This document shows, one piece after another, positions 1 to 8,765 of a stretch of 61,945 nucleotides of DNA. The notes below the pieces were generated by a model. The model was not told the origin of the DNA. It saw only the letters and a list, made by a program, of their open reading frames with translations, and made no database searches. Source of the DNA: Nostoc sp. NOS(2021). Lineage in GTDB: Bacteria; Cyanobacteriota; Cyanobacteriia; Cyanobacteriales; Nostocaceae. The position numbers were made by a program, and so were the translations under genes. Each line of letters begins with the position of its first letter. Position 1 is the stretch's first letter. Location: assembly GCF_017115025.1 (NCBI RefSeq), contig NZ_JABXKM010000243.1, forward strand, positions 1 to 61,945, read 5' to 3'.

Positions 1-141
1 GCGCTTTCTCCCCCATTAAAATGATTATCATTTTTATTAGCTGTATATTTTATTCTCTGGAAGTCCCTTAACCAAAATTTCAGAGTTAAAAATAAGTTAG
101 GAATCCCGTAATGATTAGTTTCAGAAAAGCATCTTCCATTC

Positions 142-849
142 ATGACAACAAAACTATTCAACACTCTCGCTGCTGCCACAACTTTGGCAGGAATTGTTGC
201 AACATCTGGAGCAGCTAATGCAGCTTCTCTCTCGTACACTAGTTCCAGTAATTACGATCTCACAGATATCATTGATGCACCTCTGAGCGTCCAACAATTT
301 AATTCATCTTTAGGCACACTCCAAGGTGTAACAATAGAATTTACTGGGGACGTACTTGAAAATGCAGGTTTTGAAAACAGGAGTCAAACCCCAGGTCAGG
401 TGACACTAAATCTTACCAGTGACTTCAGCTTACAACTAAATAATCAGTCTCTATTGGAGTTCAATCCACAATATACTTATAGTTACCAAGTTGCTAAATA
501 TGACGGCAACCTTGATTATGGTGGCACCTCTGGAAAAACTGTTTCTAACTTAACTGCCACACAATCTGCTACCCAGTCTTTTACTAATCCCCAATTCTTG
601 CAGTCGTTCATTGGTAATAGCAACATAGACTTTTTGTTCTCAGCTCTAGCCAACTCAGTAGTTACAGGATCGGGCAACATCAGATCCTATGTTGATACAT
701 ATGCCAAAGCAAATATCAAAGTAACTTATGACTACGATGATGTGAAATCAGTACCTGAACCCTCTACCACACTTGGAGTTGGTTTAATTGCTGGGCTTTG
801 TTTGTTGTCACAACGCAAAAAAACCTGGCTCAAGGTGTCCAACTCATAG
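142..849 (+). CDS. PEP-CTERM sorting domain protein
   Basis: Secreted protein of 235 residues. The N-terminus is a signal peptide (hydrophobic stretch from about residue 9, likely cleavage after GAANA near residue 27). The C-terminus is a PEP-CTERM signal: VPEPS near residue 204, a hydrophobic helix, then the basic tail SQRKK. In known systems this tail is cut by an exosortase and the protein goes to the cell surface. The middle is Ser/Thr/Asn-rich with no catalytic motif I recognise, so the function is unknown. It stands alone and is followed by two intrinsic terminator-like hairpins. A second PEP-CTERM protein is at 8766-9413. Confidence 0.85.
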   Translation: MTTKLFNTLAAATTLAGIVATSGAANAASLSYTSSSNYDLTDIIDAPLSVQQFNSSLGTLQGVTIEFTGDVLENAGFENRSQTPGQVTLNLTSDFSLQLNNQSLLEFNPQYTYSYQVAKYDGNLDYGGTSGKTVSNLTATQSATQSFTNPQFLQSFIGNSNIDFLFSALANSVVTGSGNIRSYVDTYAKANIKVTYDYDDVKSVPEPSTTLGVGLIAGLCLLSQRKKTWLKVSNS

Positions 850-917
850 ACTTTTTTAAATAGGTAGGTTTTTCCTATCCCATCTATCGGTATAGGCTAT
901 CTAATTTAAATGAAAAT

Positions 918-947
918 CCCCGATTTTTTCGAGAATCGGGTTTTTTT
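918..947 (+). terminator. Rho-independent terminator after the PEP-CTERM gene
   Basis: Inverted repeat CCCGATT / AATCGGG with a short loop, followed by seven T. It lies about 70 bases after the stop codon at 849. Confidence 0.8.
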
Positions 948-1011
948 GTTGCGTCTATTAGTTAGAATTTTTAACAATTTAATTGTGTGACTCAGTATCC
1001 TCACAGTAGGG

Positions 1012-1040
1012 AAATTGGGTTGATTAGAAAACCCAATTTT
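1012..1040. terminator. Second terminator-like hairpin before the HAD gene
   Basis: Inverted repeat AAATTGGGTT / AACCCAATTT with a 7-base loop and a T run. It could end transcription on the plus strand as a back-up, or on the minus strand, since the arms are A/T-flanked on both sides. Confidence 0.5.
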
Positions 1041-1107
1041 TTCTACTACTCCCTACTGGTCGCTAGAGACTGTTAACCTCTTACTGTAACTTAAAATCTA
1101 GGAAATT

Positions 1108-1977
1108 ATGCAGAAAGAATCTGCCACACATTTGGCATCTATTGATAATCAGGCTGCTGCAAAAGACATTAAACTACTAGTTTTGGATATAGATGGCACG
1201 ATCGCCGGACATTCTAACACCATCAGTACAGGTGTAAAGCAAGCGATTATTGCGGCCCAAGCACGAGGAATTCAAGTGGCGATCGCTACAGGTCGAATGT
1301 ATCGTTCAGCCTTGCGCTTTCACCAAGAAATCGCCTCTATTCTACCATTAATGGCTTATCAAGGAGCCTGGATTCAAGACCCGATCACCCAAAAAATTCA
1401 TCGCCATTGGGTTGTTTCCAGGGAAATCGCCCACCAGCTAATCGACTATTTTGAACAGCCTGAGTTGCGATCGCTTCTATCTGTCCACTTTTACATCAAT
1501 GATCAGCTATACGTCCGTGAGTTAACTAGAGAAACCCAAATTTATGCAGAACGTTCTGGTGTTATCCCGATTCCTGTGGGTGATTTGCGCCAAGCCTTAA
1601 CGAATGAACCGACAAAAATTCTCGCTTTGTGTGATGACACTGATGTGATCAACCAGCTATTGGGGAATTTGCGCCGCCAATACACACCTGCTGAACTTTA
1701 TCTGACAACATCTGTTGCTACCTTTTTTGAAGCAACTAACGCCTCTGTGAATAAGGGAACTGCTGTGCGTTACCTAGCCGAAGAATTGCTGGGATTACAG
1801 TTAGCCAACGTTATGGCGATTGGCGATAACTTCAATGATGTGGAAATGCTGGAATCTGTTGGACTTGGTGTAGCTATGGGTAACGCACCAGCAGGAGTGC
1901 AAGCGATCGCGCAGTGGGTAGCTCCTAGTGTAGAGGAAGATGGAGCAGCAGTAGCAATTGAAAAGTTTTTGCTCTAG
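1108..1977 (+). CDS. Cof-type HAD-IIB family hydrolase
   Basis: Haloacid-dehalogenase-type phosphatase of 289 residues, a usual size for the Cof/YidA group. Motif I is LDIDGT at residues 26-31, where the first Asp is the expected nucleophile. Motif II Thr lies in AIATGR. Motif IV is the acidic GDNFNDVEML near residues 244-253, which binds Mg2+. Between them is the large C2-type cap domain that sets substrate choice. These cytosolic enzymes dephosphorylate sugar phosphates or similar small substrates; the substrate cannot be read from sequence. The first 20 residues precede the fold and are poorly conserved in character. Confidence 0.9.
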   Translation: MQKESATHLASIDNQAAAKDIKLLVLDIDGTIAGHSNTISTGVKQAIIAAQARGIQVAIATGRMYRSALRFHQEIASILPLMAYQGAWIQDPITQKIHRHWVVSREIAHQLIDYFEQPELRSLLSVHFYINDQLYVRELTRETQIYAERSGVIPIPVGDLRQALTNEPTKILALCDDTDVINQLLGNLRRQYTPAELYLTTSVATFFEATNASVNKGTAVRYLAEELLGLQLANVMAIGDNFNDVEMLESVGLGVAMGNAPAGVQAIAQWVAPSVEEDGAAVAIEKFLL

Positions 1978-2158
1978 TGAAAGTACTTTTTCAAACCTAA
2001 CCCATACAAATCAGAAAGGACACCGACGACTGGCCGTGTTTCGTCTCGGTGCCCTAGCTGGTTCGCTCCTCACACACCTGCTAATGTAGCCGAGGTGATG
2101 CATTGAGTCAATAGCTGTGATAAAAGTTTTTATTTTCTGGTTAAGCAAAATTACCGAT

Positions 2159-3052
2159 TTATAGCTCCAAGGGCGCAAAAACACCCAAATTTTCCTCTAG
2201 CACATATCTTAATACTGACTGAGTAGCCATCAGCAATCCCAGTCTGGCTTGGGCTAGCTCTGGTGACGTAATTTTCACCTCACCCCAAATCCGGCAATTA
2301 GACCAGAACTTTTCAAAAGCTTGGCTCAAATTCAGCGCTACTTTTTCCCATTTGATATAACCGCTAACATCTGGGCACTCTATGTTGTCTATCACTTGTA
2401 CTAACTGGGCAATTAGACGACGCTCATCTGGGTGATTTAGTCGCAGTACTCCATCACAGTTGAGCCAAGGTATGGGGTTCGGAGCAATAACACTCCAAAA
2501 TGCTGGACTACTATTTGGAACTGGTTCTGTAAGTTTAATCAATCCCTCTCGGTGAGCCAGCAACACTAGCGAACAGCAGCGTGCATGAGCATGTTGAACA
2601 GCAAACAATGAATTGGGTATGGGGCATGGGGCATCAATTGTCACCTCATCTTCCCCTGCTCCCCTGCTCCCCTGCTCCCACTCTCCCCCTGAACTCCCGA
2701 CTGCAAGACTTTGTAACCAAGTCACTAACGTGGAGTGAGTCAATTCAAAATGTATCCAACCAGGGGGAACTATTTGGATGCTAAAAACGTCTTCACAAAT
2801 CCCTGATATATCTGAGGCGATCGCACTGGCAAGCTCCATAGTTTTTCGATTCTGAGATTTTGACAGCCATAGAGCCACACCTGAGATATACAAAACTCTA
2901 GTATCATCTCTACCTTTATATAGAGGAATTTTTTCATCTTTTATGCATATATTTTCTATTTTATAAGTATCAATACTTAGTGATTTTATTAAATAACCGT
3001 ATATTAGCTGTTTTATTGACGTATATTTGCTAACTAGTAATTTCTGATGCAC
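2159..3052 (-). CDS. DALR anticodon-binding domain-containing protein
   Basis: A 297-residue protein starting with GTG. The C-terminal third resembles the DALR anticodon-binding helical domain of arginyl- and glycyl-tRNA synthetases; LAQARLGLLMATQSVLRYVL near residues 268-287 is typical. No aminoacyl-tRNA synthetase catalytic motifs (HIGH, KMSKS) are present, so it is not a functional ArgRS. Stand-alone DALR proteins of this size are common in cyanobacteria and their role is unknown. Residues about 119-149 (GSSGGEWEQGSRGAGEDE and onward) are encoded by a low-complexity intergenic-type repeat that runs in frame through the gene, so this segment is probably a late insertion. Confidence 0.8.
   Translation of the reverse strand: MHQKLLVSKYTSIKQLIYGYLIKSLSIDTYKIENICIKDEKIPLYKGRDDTRVLYISGVALWLSKSQNRKTMELASAIASDISGICEDVFSIQIVPPGWIHFELTHSTLVTWLQSLAVGSSGGEWEQGSRGAGEDEVTIDAPCPIPNSLFAVQHAHARCCSLVLLAHREGLIKLTEPVPNSSPAFWSVIAPNPIPWLNCDGVLRLNHPDERRLIAQLVQVIDNIECPDVSGYIKWEKVALNLSQAFEKFWSNCRIWGEVKITSPELAQARLGLLMATQSVLRYVLEENLGVFAPLEL
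2653..2679. repeat. 8-mer tandem repeat CCCCTGCT inside a coding region
   Basis: Just over three copies of CCCCTGCT, inside the DALR-domain gene. The flanking text (GGGGCATGGGGCATC upstream, CTCCCCCTGAACTC downstream) has the same character, so the repeat-derived block spans about 2620-2700. Confidence 0.75.
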
Positions 3053-3363
3053 GTAATTTTATTGAAATAATCATGTAAAATATATTTATTAATTTTCTGT
3101 CATCTATCTTGCGAGATAAGTTTAATGTAGATGAAGAAAAATGAGAGGAGGATAAAATTTGATGAATAATCGATGAATAGTAAGTAAACTTTACTACCAT
3201 CATTGTACAGTAGGAAGTATAACAAAAGAGTAGAGAGTAATTTACTTTCTATTCTTTGTATGGCTGGCGCTGTTAGGCGTTAAGCCTGCCTCGCCAACAC
3301 AAAGACACTCCTTGCACCTTTTTATTTACGTCTTTGTCTTCAGCCGATCGCTCTTTGTTACCT

Positions 3364-4083
3364 ATGCAATCTCCATCCTCCTTTTCTGAGGCATCACGGC
3401 CTTTTTTGACTTGGCAACGAATTCTTGACTGGGCTCAAGAACACTACCGCTGCCGTACCTTTAGCAAAGATGAGCGCATTCCAGCCCGACCTGGATTGCT
3501 ATATTTGGTGCAAAGGGGTGCGATCCGTATGGTAGGAACCGCCCAAGTTAGTGCGACTGCCAGTCAGCTAACGTCTCGACGAATCAACAGAACCCCAGAA
3601 GAAGCGTTCTTGGGTTTTGTGGGAGCGGGACAGCCATTTGAAATTGTTGCTCAGTCACCATTCACACTCCAGGCTTACGCCCATGTTGACCAAACTGCGG
3701 TGCTGTGGATGTACTGGCACGACTTAGACAACTGGCCTCACTTCCGTCGCGAAGTTATGGATGCCTTTAGGTATCAGCATCAGCGTAAGCTGCTGTGGCT
3801 GAGTGCCTTGGGACAACGCCGCACAATTGACCGACTCTTAGGATTTCTCACATTGTTAATTGAGGAATATGGAGAGCCAGCAATGAGCGACACTGATCCT
3901 GATGTGATTCGCGGTTATTGTCTGCCCTTTCCCCTCACCCATGCCCAAATTGGTAGCGCGATTGGTTCCACTCGTGTCACCGTTACCCGCTTGATGGGCA
4001 AGCTGCGTCAACGTGGCTTAATCCTTACTCAAGGGGATAATCTCATTTGCTTGCCAGCAGAGTCGATTAATAGAGCTGGTTAA
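3364..4083 (+). CDS. Crp/Fnr-family transcriptional regulator
   Basis: About 239 residues with an N-terminal cyclic-nucleotide-type beta-barrel (residues about 25-130) and a C-terminal winged helix. The recognition region THAQIGSAIGSTRVTVTRLM is a classic Crp-type helix-turn-helix. A long helix (about 135-165) would form the dimer interface. I prefer the ATG at 3364; a TTG ten codons upstream (3334) is in frame, and neither has a clear ribosome site. The barrel has an insertion (VSATASQLTSRRINRTPEE) and lacks an obvious cAMP-binding signature, so the ligand is unknown. It lies next to, but is transcribed towards, the convergent PstS-like gene. Confidence 0.85.
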   Translation: MQSPSSFSEASRPFLTWQRILDWAQEHYRCRTFSKDERIPARPGLLYLVQRGAIRMVGTAQVSATASQLTSRRINRTPEEAFLGFVGAGQPFEIVAQSPFTLQAYAHVDQTAVLWMYWHDLDNWPHFRREVMDAFRYQHQRKLLWLSALGQRRTIDRLLGFLTLLIEEYGEPAMSDTDPDVIRGYCLPFPLTHAQIGSAIGSTRVTVTRLMGKLRQRGLILTQGDNLICLPAESINRAG

Positions 4084-4161
4084 AGCACAGTTCAGAGCGG
4101 CGATTTCCGCCACTCTGTCTGAGTGCGATCGCCTCCGCCGGGGCGTAGCCCATCGCAGGTG

Positions 4162-5208
4162 TCAGCGAATTTTGACAAACCCGGCTTGGGTAATCAGTTC
4201 CTGTCCCTGCTCAGTTAGCAGTAAGTTGGCGTAAGCGACACCTGCTTGCTGCTCAGTCTGACCATTCTGTTTGACCACCACAAACAGATTGCGGGTAATC
4301 GGGTATTTTCCTGATTGGAAAGCCTCAATGTTCAACTTGTTTCGTTTACCAGGACATTCAGACGGGAGGACAAATGTTCCTTGGTAGGGAGCAATATATT
4401 GCCCTTGCGTCCGCCCCAACGGCAAGGGTTTGATTGAGCATTGAGGAATCACCTCTGGGGCAGAAGCGTAGTAGATACCAGCAGGACTACCAGCCAATTT
4501 TTGCAAGGCTTGGGTGGTTGTGGAGATAAATTCTACATTGGAGCTGAAAGCTTGACCACCCAAGATGTCTTGGACAAAAAGCTCGACCGTACCGCCATCA
4601 GCAATGCGGCGGGAATAGGGCTTAATCGGAATATTGGGGCCGCCCACCTGGCTCCAATTATTGATTTTGCCTGTGTAAATTGACTTTAACTGGTCTACCG
4701 TTAGTCCTGGGATATTGAGGTTGGGGTTAACTGCGATCGCTAAACCATCAATTGCCACAGGAATTTGTTTTAAAGTAAACCCACGCTGCTGGGCACGGCT
4801 TAATTCCTGATCTAGAACTGGTCGAGAGGACTGGGCAAGAGCTAGTTGACCGTCTATCAGCGACTGGATACCAGTACCAGAACCAGGAGATGCATTACTG
4901 GGTTCTACATAGCGCAGCCGAAACTCTGGTCGCGCCGCTTGAATTCCTGGATCAACTACTAATCGAATCGGTGCCCAAGATGTACTGCCTCCGTAATTAA
5001 ATAATCCTTTAGGAACATCCTGTACTGAGGTGAAAGTCTTGCCACTAGGTTGTTCTGATGTGGTTTGGGGCGTTTTGGTGCTACTAGAATTAATTGTATT
5101 TAGCTCAAGACCAGACTTTCTGCTGAACCACCAAAAACCGCCAGCTACTAGCCCGACGGTGATTAGGATGGATAAGACAAGAATAGGTATTTCATTTTTT
5201 TGGGACAT
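4162..5208 (-). CDS. Membrane-anchored PstS-like substrate-binding protein (copy 1)
   Basis: A 348-residue type-2 periplasmic binding protein of the PstS/phosphate class. It has an uncleaved-looking anchor at residues 7-28 (MSQKNE then a hydrophobic run ending FWWF). The binding-fold motifs are FNYGGSTSWAPIR (about 70-82), GSGTGIQSLIDG (about 111-122) and the loop IYTGKINNWSQVGGPN (about 188-203). It is a close paralog of the protein at 11433-12476, with matching blocks from end to end. There are no ABC permease or ATPase genes beside it, which argues for a sensing or capture role rather than classic import. Ligand unproven; phosphate is a family-level guess. Confidence 0.85.
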   Translation of the reverse strand: MSQKNEIPILVLSILITVGLVAGGFWWFSRKSGLELNTINSSSTKTPQTTSEQPSGKTFTSVQDVPKGLFNYGGSTSWAPIRLVVDPGIQAARPEFRLRYVEPSNASPGSGTGIQSLIDGQLALAQSSRPVLDQELSRAQQRGFTLKQIPVAIDGLAIAVNPNLNIPGLTVDQLKSIYTGKINNWSQVGGPNIPIKPYSRRIADGGTVELFVQDILGGQAFSSNVEFISTTTQALQKLAGSPAGIYYASAPEVIPQCSIKPLPLGRTQGQYIAPYQGTFVLPSECPGKRNKLNIEAFQSGKYPITRNLFVVVKQNGQTEQQAGVAYANLLLTEQGQELITQAGFVKIR

Positions 5209-5315
5209 AGTAAATTAGCCGCGCGTCCATTCAATACAAGTGCTTGCTACTTGAGATTGTATTTGGAGGACGGGTGTTTTATTAACGAATTCTGACCCTC
5301 TATGTTTGGTTGAAA

Positions 5316-6293
5316 TTAATCGAGGAACGGACTCAGAAGAAGTCCTCCCCGGAAATGGTTCGCATTTAATCCGCGATCGAGCTTGAGTAGGGAGCCTTTC
5401 CCTAGATGGCGATCAAAGATGTCGCCATAGTTGCCTACAGATCCAAGAACGCGGCGCTGCCACTCCTTGTCGAGGCCAAAATCTGGTGCGGAGATCGGCA
5501 TCGCTCCAGCACCGCCCGCATACCAGTGTGTTTCCGGTCTTTCTGCGTTGATCAATGTATGCACTGTCCACGCGACGATCGCCGACCACTGTCCGTCCTC
5601 GGTTCCGGTGGCGGCGATCACCGGAAAGGTCGTCAGCGACTCCGGGAGGATGCGGCTTGATAATCGGTTCACCCCAGAGTCGAGGCGGATATTTGCAAGG
5701 GTCGTGATCTCACCGGCGATCGCGTGGCAATTTTGCACGTTGTATGTATCGATCATCTCCCCATCCTCAGAGAACGGGCGACGGAACCAGTTTTTATGGA
5801 GCGCACCGAAGTAAGCCGTGAGACTCCGCTCAACCGAACTGCCAATCATGAAGCAGATGCTTTCTCCGGCCAGGTCGCTGACGTGGTGTGCAACCGAGGT
5901 GGACGCGACCATCACCGCAGTAGATTCTACGAAGATAGTAGGGCCAGGCAACAGCTTACCCGCCAACTTCTGCTCCTCAATCTCCGATCCTGTGAGAAAG
6001 TATACGTCGTCCTGCTGGTTACGCACCGCGTCGAAGTCCTTCGACGTTTCATATTCATGATATTCGATGCGGTCAGAAGATCCCAGCACGGCGGCGGCGA
6101 TCGCACGGCAGATATCGACATTGAGACCACTCCAGCCACCTGACTCGGCTTCAGTTGCCAAACCTGTCCGCTCGACGCTGCCACACCGAACTACATTGTG
6201 TTCCTTCACACGTTTAATGACCGAACCCGCCTGAGCGGGGGAAATCGAGCCGCAAAAACCAATCAGAGTCACGAAGACTAACACAAAGCGCAT
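5316..6293 (-). CDS. Amino-acid ABC transporter substrate-binding protein (AapJ-like), probably acquired
   Basis: A 325-residue periplasmic type-2 binding protein with a signal peptide ending PAQA near residue 23. The start VKEHNVVRCGS and the phrase GGWSGLNVDICRAIAAAVLG are typical of AapJ-like general L-amino-acid binding proteins of proteobacteria. Base composition is clearly richer in GC than its neighbours, and reverse frames are open as expected for GC-rich DNA. Yet HIP1 sites (GCGATCGC near 5716 and 6095) are present, so the gene has resided in a cyanobacterium for some time. No permease or ATPase genes follow. Ligand specificity is inferred from family only. Confidence 0.8.
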   Translation of the reverse strand: MRFVLVFVTLIGFCGSISPAQAGSVIKRVKEHNVVRCGSVERTGLATEAESGGWSGLNVDICRAIAAAVLGSSDRIEYHEYETSKDFDAVRNQQDDVYFLTGSEIEEQKLAGKLLPGPTIFVESTAVMVASTSVAHHVSDLAGESICFMIGSSVERSLTAYFGALHKNWFRRPFSEDGEMIDTYNVQNCHAIAGEITTLANIRLDSGVNRLSSRILPESLTTFPVIAATGTEDGQWSAIVAWTVHTLINAERPETHWYAGGAGAMPISAPDFGLDKEWQRRVLGSVGNYGDIFDRHLGKGSLLKLDRGLNANHFRGGLLLSPFLD

Positions 6294-6333
6294 GAATTCT
6301 CCTCAGGGAATGTCGAAAAACGGGGATATTGAA

Positions 6334-6471
6334 CTGACAATTCAGGTCATGTGGAAAAGCCCACGAAAAACCTAACCCCCTTCCCGACACTCTAAGGGGG
6401 AAAATTCAAAGTCTCTCTCCTTTTAGGAGAGAGATTTAGAGAGAGGTTTTCCAGATACCATGAAAAGTCAG
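6334..6471. mobile_element. MITE, family A (copy 1), with 10-bp target duplication
   Basis: A 138-bp element with ends CTGAC / GTCAG, flanked by the 10-bp direct repeat GGATATTGAA (6324-6333 and 6472-6481). The interior carries two hairpins, GAGAGAGA-type and CCCCCTTCCC-type. The same element in reverse orientation is at 35594-35739. No coding capacity. Confidence 0.85.
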
Positions 6472-6496
6472 GGATATTGAAGGGTGCTGAGTAAAG

Positions 6497-6536
6497 AAGT
6501 GCTGAGTGTGAAATCTCACTTCTTGACTCAGCACTT
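6497..6536 (-). terminator. Terminator-like hairpin directly after the phosphoesterase gene
   Basis: Perfect 11-bp inverted repeat AAGTGCTGAGT / ACTCAGCACTT with an 18-base loop. One arm touches the stop codon at 6536-6538. On the minus strand it is followed by CTTCTTTAC. The arm sequence resembles a dispersed cyanobacterial repeat, so it may serve as both repeat and terminator. Confidence 0.5.
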
Positions 6537-8650
6537 TAAGGGTTAGCCACTGGATAAGTGCTTGGTAGTGGGTTGAAGCCCTTGGGGATTTTGTTGACTA
6601 TCCCCTGGCGCTTGTCCTCCGGCGTGATCCCGATCGCTCGGCAGCCTTGCCCACCGTAGTGCGGTAGTGTGTTCACAACGCTGTCTGGAATCTTCGCAAA
6701 GGAGGCTGGCAGTGGGGGTGAGATGCCGAGCAGGCGCTTCGGATCGAAGCCCGACAGCAGGCTGTCGGTGATTGGCGAATTGATGTCCCGTGGGCCGAGG
6801 TACTTCTGCTGGAATCCTGGCGGCCCGAACTTGTTGAACTCCGGGGAGTTGCCAGCAGCGAGTGCCTGTGCCTCATCGGGCAGGCTGGCGAGGGCAGGCA
6901 AATTAAAGATTGTGTTGATCGTCTCGATCACCGAGTTGTGATCGCCCTCGACGTGGGAGACAGCGTGCGTCCGCGCGTAGGGTGAGATGAGGATCAACGG
7001 CACACGGACACCACGGGAGAGTGGCAGCCCGTCAGGGCCATAGGACAAGATCCTCGGTGGTACATGGTCGTAGAAGCCATCGGACTCGTCGTAGGTAATG
7101 ATGATGGCACTCTGCTGCCAGATTTTCGGATTGGACGCGATCGCGTTGATCGCCCTGGCCGCCATCCCCTCACTGAGCTGGCGATCGCTGTAGCCCGGAT
7201 GGTCGTCATCACCAGACTTCGCCGCATTAATCGCGGCGATCTCATCCGCAGGCGTCTTGGGGTTCGTGATCGGTGGCTTCAGACCCTGCTGGTTCGTGTA
7301 GCCGCCACGAATGTAAAACACGCCGCCTTTGGGCAGCGCATTGTTGGCTATGTCGCTAAATAAGTCACCAAGCCCACGGAGATTTTTACTCACCTCCGGC
7401 GTGTTGGAAATATAGCCGAAATACTGTGCGCCGTTGTGATGGGTGACATAGGCATTGTGGGAAGCGATCCCGTTGGTATCCGTCGGTTCGAGATTGTAGC
7501 CTTCTTGATACCAGCGCCAACTGACAGGCTCAGTCTGGAGTTTCTGGATATAGGGGATATCCTGCTGGATGTCGGCTAGATCGAATAAAGGATTCCTGTT
7601 ACCAGCCAAGACCGACCGAATATTGCGCCCTTGGAAGGTGAGCGGCAGACTGGCGAAGGTCAGGTTCGAGGAGATGTTGTTATCGGCGTAGCTCTCTTTC
7701 GTGCCAGCAGGTTGCTTGTTATTCGTCGTTGTGTCGAACTGGGAGCCATAGAAGGGCTGTGGATCGTTGACCAGGGGTACACCCTGCGTAGTACCAGTGT
7801 GGCTGCCTACAGTGTAGGATTGCCCGCTCGCACCGTGCTTGACCCATTGCGTTTCACCCCCCTGCCCCGCGAGCATCGCCACCGCATTCGGGGTTGAGGG
7901 GGTGTCTTCGGTTGCAAAGATGTTGTCGAAGACTGTGAAGCGACTAGCCCACTTCCAGAAGAACGGAATGGTGTCACAGTCGATGTGTGACATGACAAGG
8001 TGCGCGAACTGCTTGCCCTCAGCAATGTTGGCGGCTCCACCCTTCGACGCGAAGCGCGTGTACTCGTCGTAGACGAACTGATCCATTTGTGGCTTGCCGT
8101 CCACAACGTGGATCTTGGTTGCAAGTCCGATGTGCGAGTGGTCAACGCTGTCAACGGCGCTGGCATTCTGCTCAGACCCGATCCGGAATGGCTGAACTGT
8201 GACGTTCACGCCGTTAGCATCCGTGTAGGTTTGGGTGAAGCCAGGTGTTTTTTTTGGGTCACGAGGCTTTTGTCCATCTGAGTAGAGTCCGTTAACACCG
8301 GGCAAAGTTCCATACTCGTTGTCGAAGGAGTGGTTCTCGTTAAAGATTACGAAGACGTACTTGATCCGCTGCTGAAGCAGTTTTTTGAGCAACTTCGGCG
8401 GCAGATTGGGTTCTTTGGCTGGATCATTTAAGTATCGCGCCACGTCTGGCGCTGCATCTGGCTGAGTTGTGACGGTTGAGTTTGCTTCGTGTGGAGAGGA
8501 ATCCTGTGCGATCGCCGAGCCGAGAAACATCGACGGTAGTAGCAAGAATGTTAGAGCAAAATAGAACTTTGTAAATCGTTTCAAAGCACATCTCCTTGGT
8601 AATTTATATCCAGGTAATATCGCTACGCGGAATTCAGAATTTCTATTCAT
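6536..8650 (-). CDS. Alkaline phosphatase family protein (AcpA/phospholipase-C-like phosphoesterase), probably acquired
   Basis: About 704 residues; ATG at 8650 preferred over a TTG three codons earlier. A signal peptide (about residues 26-50, ending AIAQ) predicts export. The family signature FNENHSFDNEYG lies near residues 104-115 and the second motif TYDESDGFYDHVPP near residue 530; both supply metal ligands and the nucleophile region in this phosphoesterase family. It would hydrolyse phosphate mono- or diesters outside the cytoplasm. DNA is GC-rich compared with neighbours, like the gene at 5316-6293, suggesting transfer, though HIP1 sites are present (near 7138, 7181, 8507). With the nearby PstS-like proteins a phosphate-scavenging link is possible but unproven. 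Confidence 0.85.
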   Translation of the reverse strand: MNRNSEFRVAILPGYKLPRRCALKRFTKFYFALTFLLLPSMFLGSAIAQDSSPHEANSTVTTQPDAAPDVARYLNDPAKEPNLPPKLLKKLLQQRIKYVFVIFNENHSFDNEYGTLPGVNGLYSDGQKPRDPKKTPGFTQTYTDANGVNVTVQPFRIGSEQNASAVDSVDHSHIGLATKIHVVDGKPQMDQFVYDEYTRFASKGGAANIAEGKQFAHLVMSHIDCDTIPFFWKWASRFTVFDNIFATEDTPSTPNAVAMLAGQGGETQWVKHGASGQSYTVGSHTGTTQGVPLVNDPQPFYGSQFDTTTNNKQPAGTKESYADNNISSNLTFASLPLTFQGRNIRSVLAGNRNPLFDLADIQQDIPYIQKLQTEPVSWRWYQEGYNLEPTDTNGIASHNAYVTHHNGAQYFGYISNTPEVSKNLRGLGDLFSDIANNALPKGGVFYIRGGYTNQQGLKPPITNPKTPADEIAAINAAKSGDDDHPGYSDRQLSEGMAARAINAIASNPKIWQQSAIIITYDESDGFYDHVPPRILSYGPDGLPLSRGVRVPLILISPYARTHAVSHVEGDHNSVIETINTIFNLPALASLPDEAQALAAGNSPEFNKFGPPGFQQKYLGPRDINSPITDSLLSGFDPKRLLGISPPLPASFAKIPDSVVNTLPHYGGQGCRAIGITPEDKRQGIVNKIPKGFNPLPSTYPVANP

Positions 8651-8765
8651 ATACCGCAAGCATTTGATTGATTTAAAATAGGTATTTTGGTTACGCCGTG
8701 CTTTATTGGTTCCGAAATTCAGAAAAACTTAACACCGTTGAGCGTAAGCAAAATTATGTCGCTAT

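Noticed and set aside
2018..2053. GGACACCGA / TCGGTGCC hairpin considered as a riboswitch or terminator
   Set aside because: Imperfect stem with bulges, no T run, and no riboswitch consensus that I can recognise.
5406..6184. Several plus- and minus-strand open frames of 80-139 codons overlapping the amino-acid binding protein gene
   Set aside because: Shadow frames that stay open because the DNA is GC-rich; the 325-residue frame has a signal peptide and family motifs.
6669..8281. Open frames on both strands inside the phosphoesterase gene
   Set aside because: Same GC effect; none has a ribosome site or recognisable domain.
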